From: an uncultured Treponema sp.
Lineage (GTDB): Bacteria; Spirochaetota; Spirochaetia; Treponematales; Treponemataceae
Length of the DNA stretch: 12,345 nt
Reading direction: 5' to 3'
NCBI GenBank assembly: GCA_934699065.1
Contig: CAKUWD010000075.1
Span: 1 to 12,345 of the forward strand
In this document: piece by piece, positions 1 to 6,039 of the stretch
How the letters are laid out: every line of letters begins with the position of its first letter
Position numbering within the stretch: the first letter of the stretch is position 1
The notes under the pieces: model-generated
Told to the model about the DNA's origin: nothing
What the model saw: the letters and a program-made list of their open reading frames with translations, nothing else
Databases searched by the model: none
Translations under genes and position numbers: made by a program

Positions 1-1
1 G

Positions 2-2527
2 AAGGGTACTGATGATCAGGACGCCCAGGTATTTGATGGTGTTTATTCTTATGAGATTTCTGCAACAGACCGTGCAGGTAATACATCTCTTCCTGCTTCA
101 ATCACAAATATTATTTATTCGGCAGAAAAACCTGCAACCAATCTTTATGTAAAAGGTTCACGTTATTTTTCTCCAAATACAGACAGCAAGACTTCTAATG
201 TTGCTCTTGATCTTACAATTCCTGTTCCGGAAGAAAAAAGTGGAAATAAACTTGTTGAATGGGCTGTTACAGTAAAGGATAAGGCTGGAAAGGCTGTTCG
301 TACTTACAATCAGACAAACTCTGGTGATATTCCTCCTTCATCAATAATTTTTGACGGTAAAGATGATAGTGGAAAACAGCTTAAAGATGGTGAGTACCAG
401 GCTGTAGTAACTGCAAAGTATCTTAATGGTTATGAGCCGGATCCTATTTCTTCTCCGGTACTTGTTCTTGATACAGATAAACCTGCAGCTCAGATTGTTG
501 CTTCAGAAAAAGTATTTGGTGCCGGTTCAAAAGATTCTGTAAAGTTCTCTATTATGCCGATTCCGTCTGCAGGTTCGGCTGTTCCTGCATGGAAGGGTGA
601 AATTCAGAGTTCAGACGGCAAGGTTGTTAATTCTTACGACTTTGGAGAATATCCTCCAAGTGAAGTTGTATGGAATGGTATTTCTTCTGATGGAACAATT
701 GCAGAAAAAGGCCAGTATCGTTTCGTGCTTTCTGGAACAGACCTTGCGGGAAACACTGGTGTGAGCCAGACTACAGAGCTTGTAACTTTTGATACAACTG
801 AAGCTCAGCTTCTTCTTGCAGTTTCAGATACAGCTTTCTCTCCAAATGGAAACAAGGTAAAAGATACAATTACCTTTACTCCAGTTACTGCAACAAAGGA
901 TGTAGTTTCTTATGATTTTACAATCAAAAATAAAGCTGGAAAAGCTGTGTATACAGTAAAAGAAAACAAGAAGCTTCCTGTGAACTTTGTATGGGATGGA
1001 AAAGATGATTCAAAGATTCTCTGTTCAGACGGAATGTACTTTGCCCAGCTTTCTGTTCTTGCAGCAAATGGTTCTACAGCTGCTGCCTCAACTCAGAACT
1101 TTGAACTTGATACTCTTGCTCCTAACCTTTCTGCAGAAACTCCATGGAGCTTCTTTGCTCCATCAGGAAACGGTGCTCAGAAAAATATTCCGGTTACTAT
1201 AAAGGAATGTTCTGCTGAAAAGCTTTGGGTAGCAGAAGTTCGTGATGCAAAAGATAAGGCTGTTAAGAAGTTCTCTTGGAATGGAAGTAAAGAAAGTTTT
1301 GCATGGGACGGAACTGATGAATCAGGAAACCTTGCTGCAAACGGAAAATATAATATCGTAATCTTCTCAACTGATGATGCAGGAAACAGCTTCTCTACAG
1401 AACTCAAGGGAATCACTCTTGATAACCGCGAAACAAAGGCTTACATCACAGCTGAATACGAAGGAATCTCTCCTAACAATGACGGCTACCTCGATACTCA
1501 GAAGTTTGAAATTCGTACTTCTGTAGCAGACAATATTAAGAGCTGGAACTTTGATGTTCGTAAGGAAGACGGAACAAGCGTATATGCACTTTCAGAAAAA
1601 GACAGTGCAAATCTTCCGGCTGCAATCAACTGGAATGGAGCTGGAAAAGATGGTCTTGCCTGTGAAGGAACCTTTACCGGTACACTCGAAGTTGTTTATA
1701 ACAACGGCAATAAGGTAAGCGCAGTTTCATCTCCGTTTATCTGTACTGCAACTGCTCCAAAACTTACAGTTAAGACTGCTCCTGAATACTTCAGCCCTGA
1801 TAATGACGGCGTAGATGATGATCTTTATATTAAGCTTGCAGGATCTACTAAAGCTAAGATTAAGAACTGGTCTTTCGCAATCAAAGATCCAAAGGGTAAG
1901 GATTTCTGGAAGACTTCTGGAAAGAGCCAGATTACAGAAAGAATTATCTGGGACGGTTTAAGTAACCTTCAGAAGGATGTAAATGGAAATGCAGAACGCG
2001 TTCAGTCTGCTATGGACTATCCTTATGAATTTACTGTAACTGATAATCTTGGAATGACTTCAACTGTAAAAGGTGTAATTCCTGTTGATGTACTTGTAAT
2101 TCGTGACGGCAATCTTTTGAAGATGGCGGTTCCTTCAATCATCTTTGAATCTGATGCAGCTAACTTCCAGACTGCAAATGCTAAACTCGATGCTGATAAA
2201 GTTTCTAACAACATTAAGGTATTGAATCGTATTGCAGACATTCTTAAGAAATTCAAGGATTATAAGGTTACTATTGTAGGACATGCTAATAAGATTACTG
2301 ACAATCCTGAAGAAGAGACTGTTGATAATCTCGCACAGTGGGGACGTGCTTCAATGCCACTCTCTAAGGAACGTGCAGATGCAATCAAGGTTTATCTGAC
2401 AAAACGTGGTGTAAATGCTGCTGCTCTTTCTACAGAAGGAATGGGTGGTACAAAGCCTGTTGTTAATCCTAAGGATAAGGATAATAACTGGAAGAACAGA
2501 CGCGTAGAGTTTATTCTTCAGAAGTAA
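2..2527 (+). CDS. FlgD-type Ig repeat protein with C-terminal OmpA-like domain (5' partial)
   Basis: The reading frame is open from base 2, so the gene starts left of the window; 841 residues are visible. An ATG at 554 is internal, because the same repeat architecture continues upstream of it. Six Ig-like repeats of about 105-115 residues can be counted (starts near visible residues 55, 170, 279, 384, 489, 597). Several open with an FSPN(N/G)DG-type motif and most carry a central WDG or WNG followed by a DxxGN turn, as in FlgD Ig-like (Big) repeats. Residues ~708-841 are an OmpA-like peptidoglycan-binding domain, with GHAN, LSKERA and a final NRRVEF. The expected place is the periplasm or outer membrane, as a spacer anchored to peptidoglycan. 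The OmpA signature is atypical: the usual GHTD is GHAN, and a longer loop precedes LSKERA. The family is clear; the exact role is unknown. Confidence 0.9.
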   Translation, partial: KGTDDQDAQVFDGVYSYEISATDRAGNTSLPASITNIIYSAEKPATNLYVKGSRYFSPNTDSKTSNVALDLTIPVPEEKSGNKLVEWAVTVKDKAGKAVRTYNQTNSGDIPPSSIIFDGKDDSGKQLKDGEYQAVVTAKYLNGYEPDPISSPVLVLDTDKPAAQIVASEKVFGAGSKDSVKFSIMPIPSAGSAVPAWKGEIQSSDGKVVNSYDFGEYPPSEVVWNGISSDGTIAEKGQYRFVLSGTDLAGNTGVSQTTELVTFDTTEAQLLLAVSDTAFSPNGNKVKDTITFTPVTATKDVVSYDFTIKNKAGKAVYTVKENKKLPVNFVWDGKDDSKILCSDGMYFAQLSVLAANGSTAAASTQNFELDTLAPNLSAETPWSFFAPSGNGAQKNIPVTIKECSAEKLWVAEVRDAKDKAVKKFSWNGSKESFAWDGTDESGNLAANGKYNIVIFSTDDAGNSFSTELKGITLDNRETKAYITAEYEGISPNNDGYLDTQKFEIRTSVADNIKSWNFDVRKEDGTSVYALSEKDSANLPAAINWNGAGKDGLACEGTFTGTLEVVYNNGNKVSAVSSPFICTATAPKLTVKTAPEYFSPDNDGVDDDLYIKLAGSTKAKIKNWSFAIKDPKGKDFWKTSGKSQITERIIWDGLSNLQKDVNGNAERVQSAMDYPYEFTVTDNLGMTSTVKGVIPVDVLVIRDGNLLKMAVPSIIFESDAANFQTANAKLDADKVSNNIKVLNRIADILKKFKDYKVTIVGHANKITDNPEEETVDNLAQWGRASMPLSKERADAIKVYLTKRGVNAAALSTEGMGGTKPVVNPKDKDNNWKNRRVEFILQK

Positions 2528-2548
2528 TGTTAATAGCAACTTCGTTAA

Positions 2549-2579
2549 AGAAAACTGCGAAAACTTGAAGCAGTTTTCT
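2549..2579. terminator. Bidirectional intrinsic terminator between convergent genes
   Basis: A 10-bp perfect stem (AGAAAACTGC at 2549-2558, GCAGTTTTCT at 2570-2579) has an 11-nt loop. Read on +, the right arm supplies a short T tract. Read on -, TTTTCTTT follows. It sits 21 bp after the OmpA-family stop, and the cyclo-ligase stop codon (2578-2580) lies inside its right arm, so one hairpin serves both genes. Confidence 0.75.
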
Positions 2580-3225
2580 AGAAGTTACTACTAAATATTA
2601 TATCCATCATAATATCATCCGGTGTTGTGGGAAGGTTAGCCATAAGCTGCTGACTGAAGCAAACACCGGATTTTTTTATGTCAAAAATATTTGGTAAGTT
2701 TGAAAGATAAATATCGTAAAAACCTTTTCCGCGTCCAATTCGTCTTCCGTCTTTTGTAAAGGCGCGGCCAGGAACAAGAACCAGAATGTGCATTTGGGGA
2801 TCCTGTGGCTCTTCAATATCAACATAGTTTGAAGAGTGTGCCGCTGGAGAATATTCGTTTATTGCCATTTTTTCGAGAAATCGGGAAAAGCTTTTGTTGT
2901 CTTCTGCAGGAGGTTCTGATATACCAAAGGAGCCGCTTTGTGTCTGCGTGTCGCTGTCAATGCTGTAAAATTCCATGTGGTTTGTACCAGAAATAATACG
3001 TGGAAGAAAAATCTTTTTTTTCTGAGAAAGGGCAGTTTGAATTACCGGTGTAATATCAACTTCATCTGAAAGCGGCATGTATCCAAGAATTGCTGTGCTG
3101 GCTTTGTAAAGCTTTGAAGAAAGAATAATCTGACAGATTGTGTCTGACTGTGCCTTGAGGCTTTCTGCATTAAGCGAGGATATGCGGTTTTTGATTTCCT
3201 TTCGGATTTCCTGTTTGGTCATCAT
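2578..3225 (-). CDS. 5-formyltetrahydrofolate cyclo-ligase family protein
   Basis: 215 aa, cytosolic. This family closes 5-formyl-THF to 5,10-methenyl-THF using ATP, returning a storage folate to one-carbon metabolism. Family signatures are visible: a basic N-terminal helix (TKQEIRKEIKNR), YMPLSDEVDITPVI near residue 50, and the C-terminal signature VPGRAFTKDGRRIGRGKGFYD with the conserved Gly/Arg and GKGFYD. The frame is open upstream to a TTG at 3270, but the ATG at 3225 (followed by a second ATG) is preferred: a promoter overlaps the upstream codons, and the protein homology begins right after ATG-ATG. No clear Shine-Dalgarno is seen. The protein is slightly longer than typical members (about 180-200 aa), mainly through a loop before the signature. 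It is monocistronic, convergent with the OmpA-family gene. Confidence 0.9.
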   Translation of the reverse strand: MMTKQEIRKEIKNRISSLNAESLKAQSDTICQIILSSKLYKASTAILGYMPLSDEVDITPVIQTALSQKKKIFLPRIISGTNHMEFYSIDSDTQTQSGSFGISEPPAEDNKSFSRFLEKMAINEYSPAAHSSNYVDIEEPQDPQMHILVLVPGRAFTKDGRRIGRGKGFYDIYLSNLPNIFDIKKSGVCFSQQLMANLPTTPDDIMMDIIFSSNF

Positions 3226-3241
3226 GAGTTTGTTTAATATA

Positions 3242-3270
3242 ATATTACAGTAGCATATGCAAATTTGCAA
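3242..3270 (-). promoter_or_regulatory. Sigma-70-type promoter of the cyclo-ligase gene
   Basis: On the - strand, TTGCAA (3270-3265), a 17-bp spacer and TAATAT (3247-3242) are followed 16 bp later by the ATG at 3225. The -35 is embedded in a 12-bp perfect palindrome, TGCAAATTTGCA (3258-3269), that could be an operator. The promoter position argues against the upstream TTG start. Confidence 0.6.
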
Positions 3271-3292
3271 CTAAGCCGAGATTCTTGCTGAA

Positions 3293-3449
3293 GCTGCAGG
3301 TTTTGCCGCGACGGTCGCAGACCTCCTTGTCTGCTCCCTCTGCGGCGCCTTCGTTCGCTTGAGGGCACCTCCTGTGCCCTCATCAAAAAAAATGCTGCGC
3401 CACTGCTCGCATTTTTTTTGACCGCTCACTTCGTTTCAAAACCTGCAGC
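3293..3449. repeat. 157-bp palindromic intergenic element with 13-bp terminal inverted repeats
   Basis: The ends are GCTGCAGGTTTTG (3293-3305) and its exact complement CAAAACCTGCAGC (3437-3449). Inside are two further hairpins: TGAGGGCAC/GTGCCCTCA with a CTCCT loop (3360-3382), and a 12-bp stem CAAAAAAAATGC/GCATTTTTTTTG with a 13-nt loop (3384-3420) that would also work as an intrinsic terminator. No ORF is credible. It resembles a MITE or a REP-like dispersed intergenic element; copy number cannot be judged from this window. The right end matches the tail of the nearby tRNA-Asn remnant over 18 bp in inverted orientation. Confidence 0.6.
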
Positions 3450-3488
3450 AGCATTTATATTGTAAGAGTTTTAAGAAACAAAAAGTGC

Positions 3489-3525
3489 AAAAAAAAAAGA
3501 CTTCCTGATTTCTCAAGAAGTCTTT
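3489..3525 (-). terminator. Intrinsic terminator of the former tRNA-Asn gene
   Basis: On the - strand, a 9-bp stem AAAGACTTC/GAAGTCTTT (3496-3504 with 3517-3525, 12-nt loop) is followed by ten Ts. It begins three bases after the tRNA remnant, as expected for a host tRNA terminator displaced together with the 3' end of the gene. Confidence 0.8.
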
Positions 3526-3527
3526 AG

Positions 3528-3571
3528 CGGCTGCTGCAGGTTTTGAACCTGCGACACATGGATTAACAGTC
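3528..3571 (-). pseudogene. 3' half of tRNA-Asn(GUU): attachment-site remnant (attR)
   Basis: Read on the - strand, the fragment begins at about tRNA position 30 and contains the anticodon loop CTGTTAA (anticodon GUU at 3567-3565), the variable-loop region ATGTGTC, a perfect T arm (GCAGG, loop TTCAAAA, CCTGC; 3536-3552), the 3' acceptor strand AGCAGCC and discriminator G at 3528. CCA is not encoded. The bases further 5' do not pair as an anticodon stem (two mismatches next to the breakpoint), and no D arm or 5' acceptor follows. A break inside the anticodon stem-loop is the usual outcome of tyrosine-recombinase integration into a tRNA gene: the intact copy should be at the far end of the inserted element, to the right. 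The identification as tRNA-Asn rests on close similarity to the bacterial consensus. Confidence 0.85.
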
Positions 3572-3694
3572 GTCAACAAGTTTATATCAAAAGCATCCAG
3601 TGCTACTTCTTTCCCTGTTTGATATCTTTATTTTACATCAGTATAAGGAATTATGCAAGTGACAGTTTTTGAGTTATTTTGAAACGTTTTTATT
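3572..3694. other. Junction-proximal non-coding DNA
   Basis: No ORF or promoter of note. One 8-bp inverted repeat, ATATCAAA (3584-3591) with TTTGATAT (3618-3625), separated by 26 bp, lies next to the putative crossover site. Its role is unknown; recombinase or accessory-factor binding is possible. Confidence 0.4.
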
Positions 3695-3739
3695 TTACTA
3701 CAATCCTTACTACAATCGTGTTTAAATCCATTACTACAA
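3695..3739 (+). repeat. 12-bp-phased TTACTACAA repeats, candidate integrase arm sites
   Basis: TTACTACAAT occurs at 3695-3704 and 3707-3716, and TTACTACAA at 3731-3739. Offsets of 12 and 24 bp make a four-unit ladder whose third unit is degenerate. They lie about 125-170 bp inside the element from the tRNA crossover, which suits arm-type binding sites of a tyrosine integrase. A further exact TTACTACAAT is at 8091-8100. The integrase gene itself is not in the window. Confidence 0.55.
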
Positions 3740-3761
3740 ACTAAAAAGAGTATTTTTCGAC

Positions 3762-4145
3762 TTATTCAGTAATCTCGATAAAGTTTTCTTCAAGTCCAAC
3801 AATACAGCTCTCGTAATATCCATCTCCAGTTGTTCGCGGTCCACTAGAAACTGAATATCCAGCTTCATCAAGTTTTGCTGTAAGTTCATCAACTGCAGCT
3901 TTACTTCCAACACTAAATGCTATATGGGCATAACCAGTGCGGAACGGATGCTTCGTTTGCTCAACAAGTTCTGGGCGCGTCATAAGCTCAAGACGTGAAC
4001 CGTCATCAAAAGAAATGAAGTAAGATCTGAAATCTGTCTTTGGATTGTGGTAGCCATCATTGGCTTTTCCTTTCAGGTAGGTTGTAAAAAAATCTTTTGC
4101 TTTTTCCAGGTCTTTTACATAAAGTGCAACGTGCTCAATTTTCAT
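3762..4145 (-). CDS. VOC superfamily (glyoxalase-fold) protein
   Basis: 127 aa, the usual length for a single-polypeptide VOC protein with two beta-alpha-beta-beta-beta modules. The four positions that normally bind the metal are present: H5 (IEHVALYV), E53 (SRLELM), H74 (GYAHIAFSV) and E124 (FIEITE). SSGPRTTGDGYYES near residue 100 is typical of the YaeR/lactoylglutathione-lyase-like branch. An intact metal site suggests a lyase, isomerase or dioxygenase rather than a pure antibiotic-binding protein; the substrate cannot be told. It is the first gene inside the presumed attachment site and reads toward it. Codon use looks more like the host genes than like the AT-rich block at 5.2-8.3 kb. 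No Shine-Dalgarno is seen; an extended -10 lies 9 bp before the ATG. Confidence 0.88.
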   Translation of the reverse strand: MKIEHVALYVKDLEKAKDFFTTYLKGKANDGYHNPKTDFRSYFISFDDGSRLELMTRPELVEQTKHPFRTGYAHIAFSVGSKAAVDELTAKLDEAGYSVSSGPRTTGDGYYESCIVGLEENFIEITE

Positions 4146-4154
4146 AATAATTTT

Positions 4155-4163
4155 ATTATATCA
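4155..4163 (-). promoter_or_regulatory. Extended -10 element of the VOC gene
   Basis: TGATATAAT on the - strand is a TGN-TATAAT extended -10 ending 9 bp before the ATG. No good -35 is found at 16-18 bp. Transcription would start almost at the ATG, giving a leaderless or near-leaderless mRNA, in line with the missing ribosome site. Confidence 0.5.
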
Positions 4164-4593
4164 TAGTTCCAGAAAAAAGGGTGTCTTAATTGCCGTTCGT
4201 TCCAGCCGTACTTCGTACAGCTTCCACTCACTACGATTCTCGAGTTCCAGTAAATGCTCCGTCCAAAAAGGTAGCAAAAAGACAGCTCTCTCATTCACTC
4301 ATTCCGCTGCACTTCGTTCCGCTCCATTCGTTCATTCGTTCGCAGACTTTTTGCATATACTAGGAAGCTCGCAAGGTGGCCTTTGTGAAAGCGGCGCAAG
4401 GAGCAATGCAAGCACAGTCAGCCCAGTCGCTTCGTGCATCTGCTTCGCAGTAGCACTACGCTTTGTGGTCTGCCTGTTTCCGCAGGCGGGCCCATCGTTG
4501 CAGTAAGCACTCTTTTTGCAGAAGCCGCCAAAAGTCAGCCTCGCGCTGTAAACTGGTCGTGAAAAAATAATGTGTCGTCCGCGGGTGTCGCAA

Positions 4594-4753
4594 CTTAAAA
4601 CGGTGGGCACGCAAAAGGTTTCCCCCTTCCCCCCTGCCGCGGGGCACCCCCCCACAACCCCCTTCCAAAAAATAATGAATGCTATAAACCGCTCTCGGGG
4701 GGATTAAGGGGGCAACCTTTTGCTCAGCATTGCAGCTGTCCCACCGTTTTAAG
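4594..4753. repeat. 160-bp imperfect palindrome
   Basis: The outer stem pairs CTTAAAACGGTGGG (4594-4607) with CCCACCGTTTTAAG (4740-4753), 14 of 14. After an asymmetric internal loop (3 nt against 16 nt), GCAAAAGGTT plus CCCCCTT (4611-4628) pairs with AAGGGGG plus AACCTTTTGC (4706-4723), 17 of 18. C6 (4629-4634) pairs with G6 (4697-4702) across a 3-nt bulge. A smaller hairpin TGCC-GCGG-GGCA (4635-4646) lies inside. The direct repeat AAAAAATAATG occurs both outside (4562-4572) and inside (4667-4677). Confidence 0.7.
4622..4662 (-). other. G-quadruplex motif with a hairpin in one loop
   Basis: On the - strand there are four G runs of 5, 7, 6 and 5, separated by TTGT, a 12-nt segment and AA. The 12-nt segment is itself self-complementary (TGCC...GGCA). 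The G tracts are also arms of the larger palindrome, so the two folds compete. Confidence 0.55.
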
Positions 4754-4825
4754 ATGCTCAGTTAATCTTACAATGGCGGCTTTTTGAGGAACAATCCTTG
4801 TGTATGAAAGTTGCCTCCTCGCGCA

Positions 4826-5011
4826 GTGGCTTGTTAGCCACCGCACTCGTCAGCAAGGCGGCGTTGTTACGCCGCCCGAGTCATTCGCATACCAGGACAA
4901 GCCTGGTACGCTCTCTCCTTGTGGCGCAGAGAGAAGAGCAGAAAGCAGGACTTGCGCCACATCGAGTTCTCAGAAATGGCTACGCTAAAAAAATGGCTGT
5001 TGCCATTTTTT
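4826..5011 (+). repeat. Three hairpins sharing a TGTT loop
   Basis: GTGGCT-TGTT-AGCCAC (4826-4841), GGCGGCGT-TGTT-ACGCCGCC (4857-4876) and AAAAAATGGC-TGTT-GCCATTTTTT (4988-5011) have unrelated stems but the same tetraloop on the + strand. The first continues below an A-C mismatch with two more pairs, as does the neighbouring stem around 4891-4907. Confidence 0.6.
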
Positions 5012-5217
5012 CTTAACGCTCCGCCTTTACCGTACAATCGTAAGACACTCCGGCCGCACGTCCGTGTGCGGCCTCCGTTTCCGAGTTCTCAACACATCCT
5101 GAAGTCGCCGCTCCGCGGCGACGTGATGATTTATACTCGCAAAAAAATCTTCGGGGGGAGCGCGCGCAGCGGTCTTGAAAAACTTGCAAAAAGTTTTAAT
5201 CTGGTAACGTCCAATTA

Positions 5218-5488
5218 AAACAACGCATAGTTGTTTATATCCGTATTTTTAAAATATATATCTATACTCTTATAAATATTTATCTTTTTCCTTTAGTAAA
5301 GCGTTGCTAAAGAAAATTTATAAAATAAAGCAACTCAAAACAACTCAATAATATTTCAATTCTTATCTAACAAACTCAAAAACAACAACACTTTTGCAAC
5401 GCATACGTTTTTTAATGCGTTGCGAACAACGCATTAATTTCAATCAAGCGTAAAGACCGCTTTCATATCTTTATTCTTGGCAACGCAT
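5218..5488 (+). repeat. CAACGCAT repeat cluster, iteron-like
   Basis: CAACGCAT occurs at 5221-5228, 5398-5405, 5427-5434 and 5481-5488, and inverted at 5415-5422; the inverted core GCGTTG is at 5301-5306. Most copies lie in hairpins: AAACAAC/GTTGTTT (5218-5236), CTTTAG/CTAAAG (5291-5312) with the core in its loop, and an 11-bp perfect stem TTAATGCGTTG/CAACGCATTAA with CGAA loop (5412-5437). The last copy is followed by AGGC-GAA-GCCT, which contains the exceptionally stable GCGAAGC DNA mini-hairpin. The surroundings are very AT-rich and contain no gene; from 5489 to 5620 nothing further is recognised. This could be a replication origin, a repressor-binding region or a recombination site. Confidence 0.5.
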
Positions 5489-5620
5489 ATAAGGCGAAGC
5501 CTATCGGGGGCACGGGGGTTTTAAATTTATAAATATTCAATTAGAGATATATAATTAGAAAATATCAGATATATTTGTTATAATATCACATTGTTTTATC
5601 TTCACTGGCAGTGTTTTTTT

Positions 5621-5839
5621 TTATTTTGAATTTGAAAGTGGACCATGTTTAACAATGTGTTCATAATTAAGTGCAAGTTGTCTTTCTAACGGAATTGGTT
5701 TTATTATTCCTTCTTTTAGGATTTTTTCTATATCTTTTTTACAATCATCAATACAAGATTTTATCCAACGTTCATCAAATCCTTTTTCAAGCGCTGCTTT
5801 TGAGAATTCATCTTCTGTCATCGAATCGATTTTTTTCAT
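5621..5839 (-). CDS. Small hypothetical protein (72 aa)
   Basis: Not recognised. The protein is mostly helical and charged: MTEDEFSKAALEKGF is followed by a helix rich in Lys, Asp and Glu with two cysteines (SCIDDCKKD), then a Pro-containing IIKPIPLERQL segment. No membrane span or signal is seen. The ATG at 5839 has no clear ribosome site; an internal Met at residue 7 is possible. It lies 75 bp downstream of the 31-aa membrane microprotein on the same strand with no terminator between them, so both may share the promoter at 6040-6067. Codon use is very AT-rich like the divergent operon. The frame and composition look like a real gene, but support is modest. Confidence 0.6.
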   Translation of the reverse strand: MKKIDSMTEDEFSKAALEKGFDERWIKSCIDDCKKDIEKILKEGIIKPIPLERQLALNYEHIVKHGPLSNSK

Positions 5840-5914
5840 GTTTTATATATCTACATTATTTTATTTTCTTAATAATATAAAATTCCAAGTATTGCAGCCA
5901 TATTTAAATAATAA

Positions 5915-6010
5915 TTAATCCCACCAAGGTTTGTAATCTATGCTTTCACCTTTCTTTGTTAATCGAATTGCAATTACGAGAACAACAATAAATCCAATAA
6001 ATTCTAACAT
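5915..6010 (-). CDS. 31-aa single-span membrane microprotein
   Basis: Too short for ordinary gene calling, but strongly supported by its signals. A ribosome site GAGGGAGG (6024-6017) lies 6 nt before the ATG, and a near-consensus promoter lies just upstream. The protein starts MLEFIGFIVVLVIAIRL, one hydrophobic helix of about 15 residues, and ends TKKGESIDYKPWWD, a short polar tail with a Trp pair. The positive residues after the helix suggest N-out, C-in orientation. The composition fits a small membrane regulator, a type I toxin-like peptide or a holin-like peptide; nothing in the sequence chooses among these. It is followed on the same strand by the 72-aa gene and is divergent from the 152/438-aa operon. 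Confidence 0.65.
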   Translation of the reverse strand: MLEFIGFIVVLVIAIRLTKKGESIDYKPWWD

Positions 6011-6039
6011 AAAGTACCTCCCTCTTTATATATAAGTAA

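Larger units (their letters stand above)
4186..5204. repeat. GC-rich, hairpin-dense, probably non-coding region
   Basis: About 1 kb, much richer in G+C than its neighbours, with no convincing gene. Short ORFs exist (about 4332-4668 on -, 4798-5218 on +), but they overlap in several frames, lack ribosome sites and translate hairpin arms. Inverted repeats follow each other closely: GTAC-TTC-GTAC near 4210; GCAAAAAG (4274-4281) with CTTTTTGC (4347-4354) around a CATTCGTT-rich stretch; the large palindrome at 4594-4753; stems with TGTT loops at 4826-5011; ACCAGG/CCTGGT (4891-4907); TGTGGCGCA (4920-4928) with TGCGCCACA (4953-4961); GGCCGCAC/GTGCGGCC (5052-5073); GTCGCCGC/GCGGCGAC (5104-5122). It could be stacked dispersed repeats or a structured RNA; the data do not decide. 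Confidence 0.55.

Noticed and set aside
3226..3270. TTG start at 3270 for the cyclo-ligase
   Set aside because: A promoter with 17-bp spacing overlaps these codons, and the added Cys-rich residues do not belong to the family; the ATG at 3225 is preferred.
3293..3449. CRISPR array or insertion sequence
   Set aside because: No regularly spaced direct repeats and no transposase; only nested inverted repeats.
3695..3739. Tail of an integrase gene on the - strand
   Set aside because: The only open frame through the repeats is about 14 codons long and is closed upstream by stop codons.
4332..5218. Several ORFs of 60-107 codons in the GC-rich region on both strands
   Set aside because: They overlap in different frames, lack ribosome sites, translate hairpin arms and have unnatural compositions. 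The open frames follow from high GC and few stop codons.
5205..5500. Integron attC sites (AACGC/GCGTT motifs and hairpins)
   Set aside because: The copies do not fit RYYYAAC...GTTRRRY pairing, are not placed once per gene, and no integron integrase is visible.
5600..5623. Terminator CACT-GGC-AGTG followed by T9 on +
   Set aside because: The stem is only 4 bp with a 3-nt loop, and no + strand gene precedes it.
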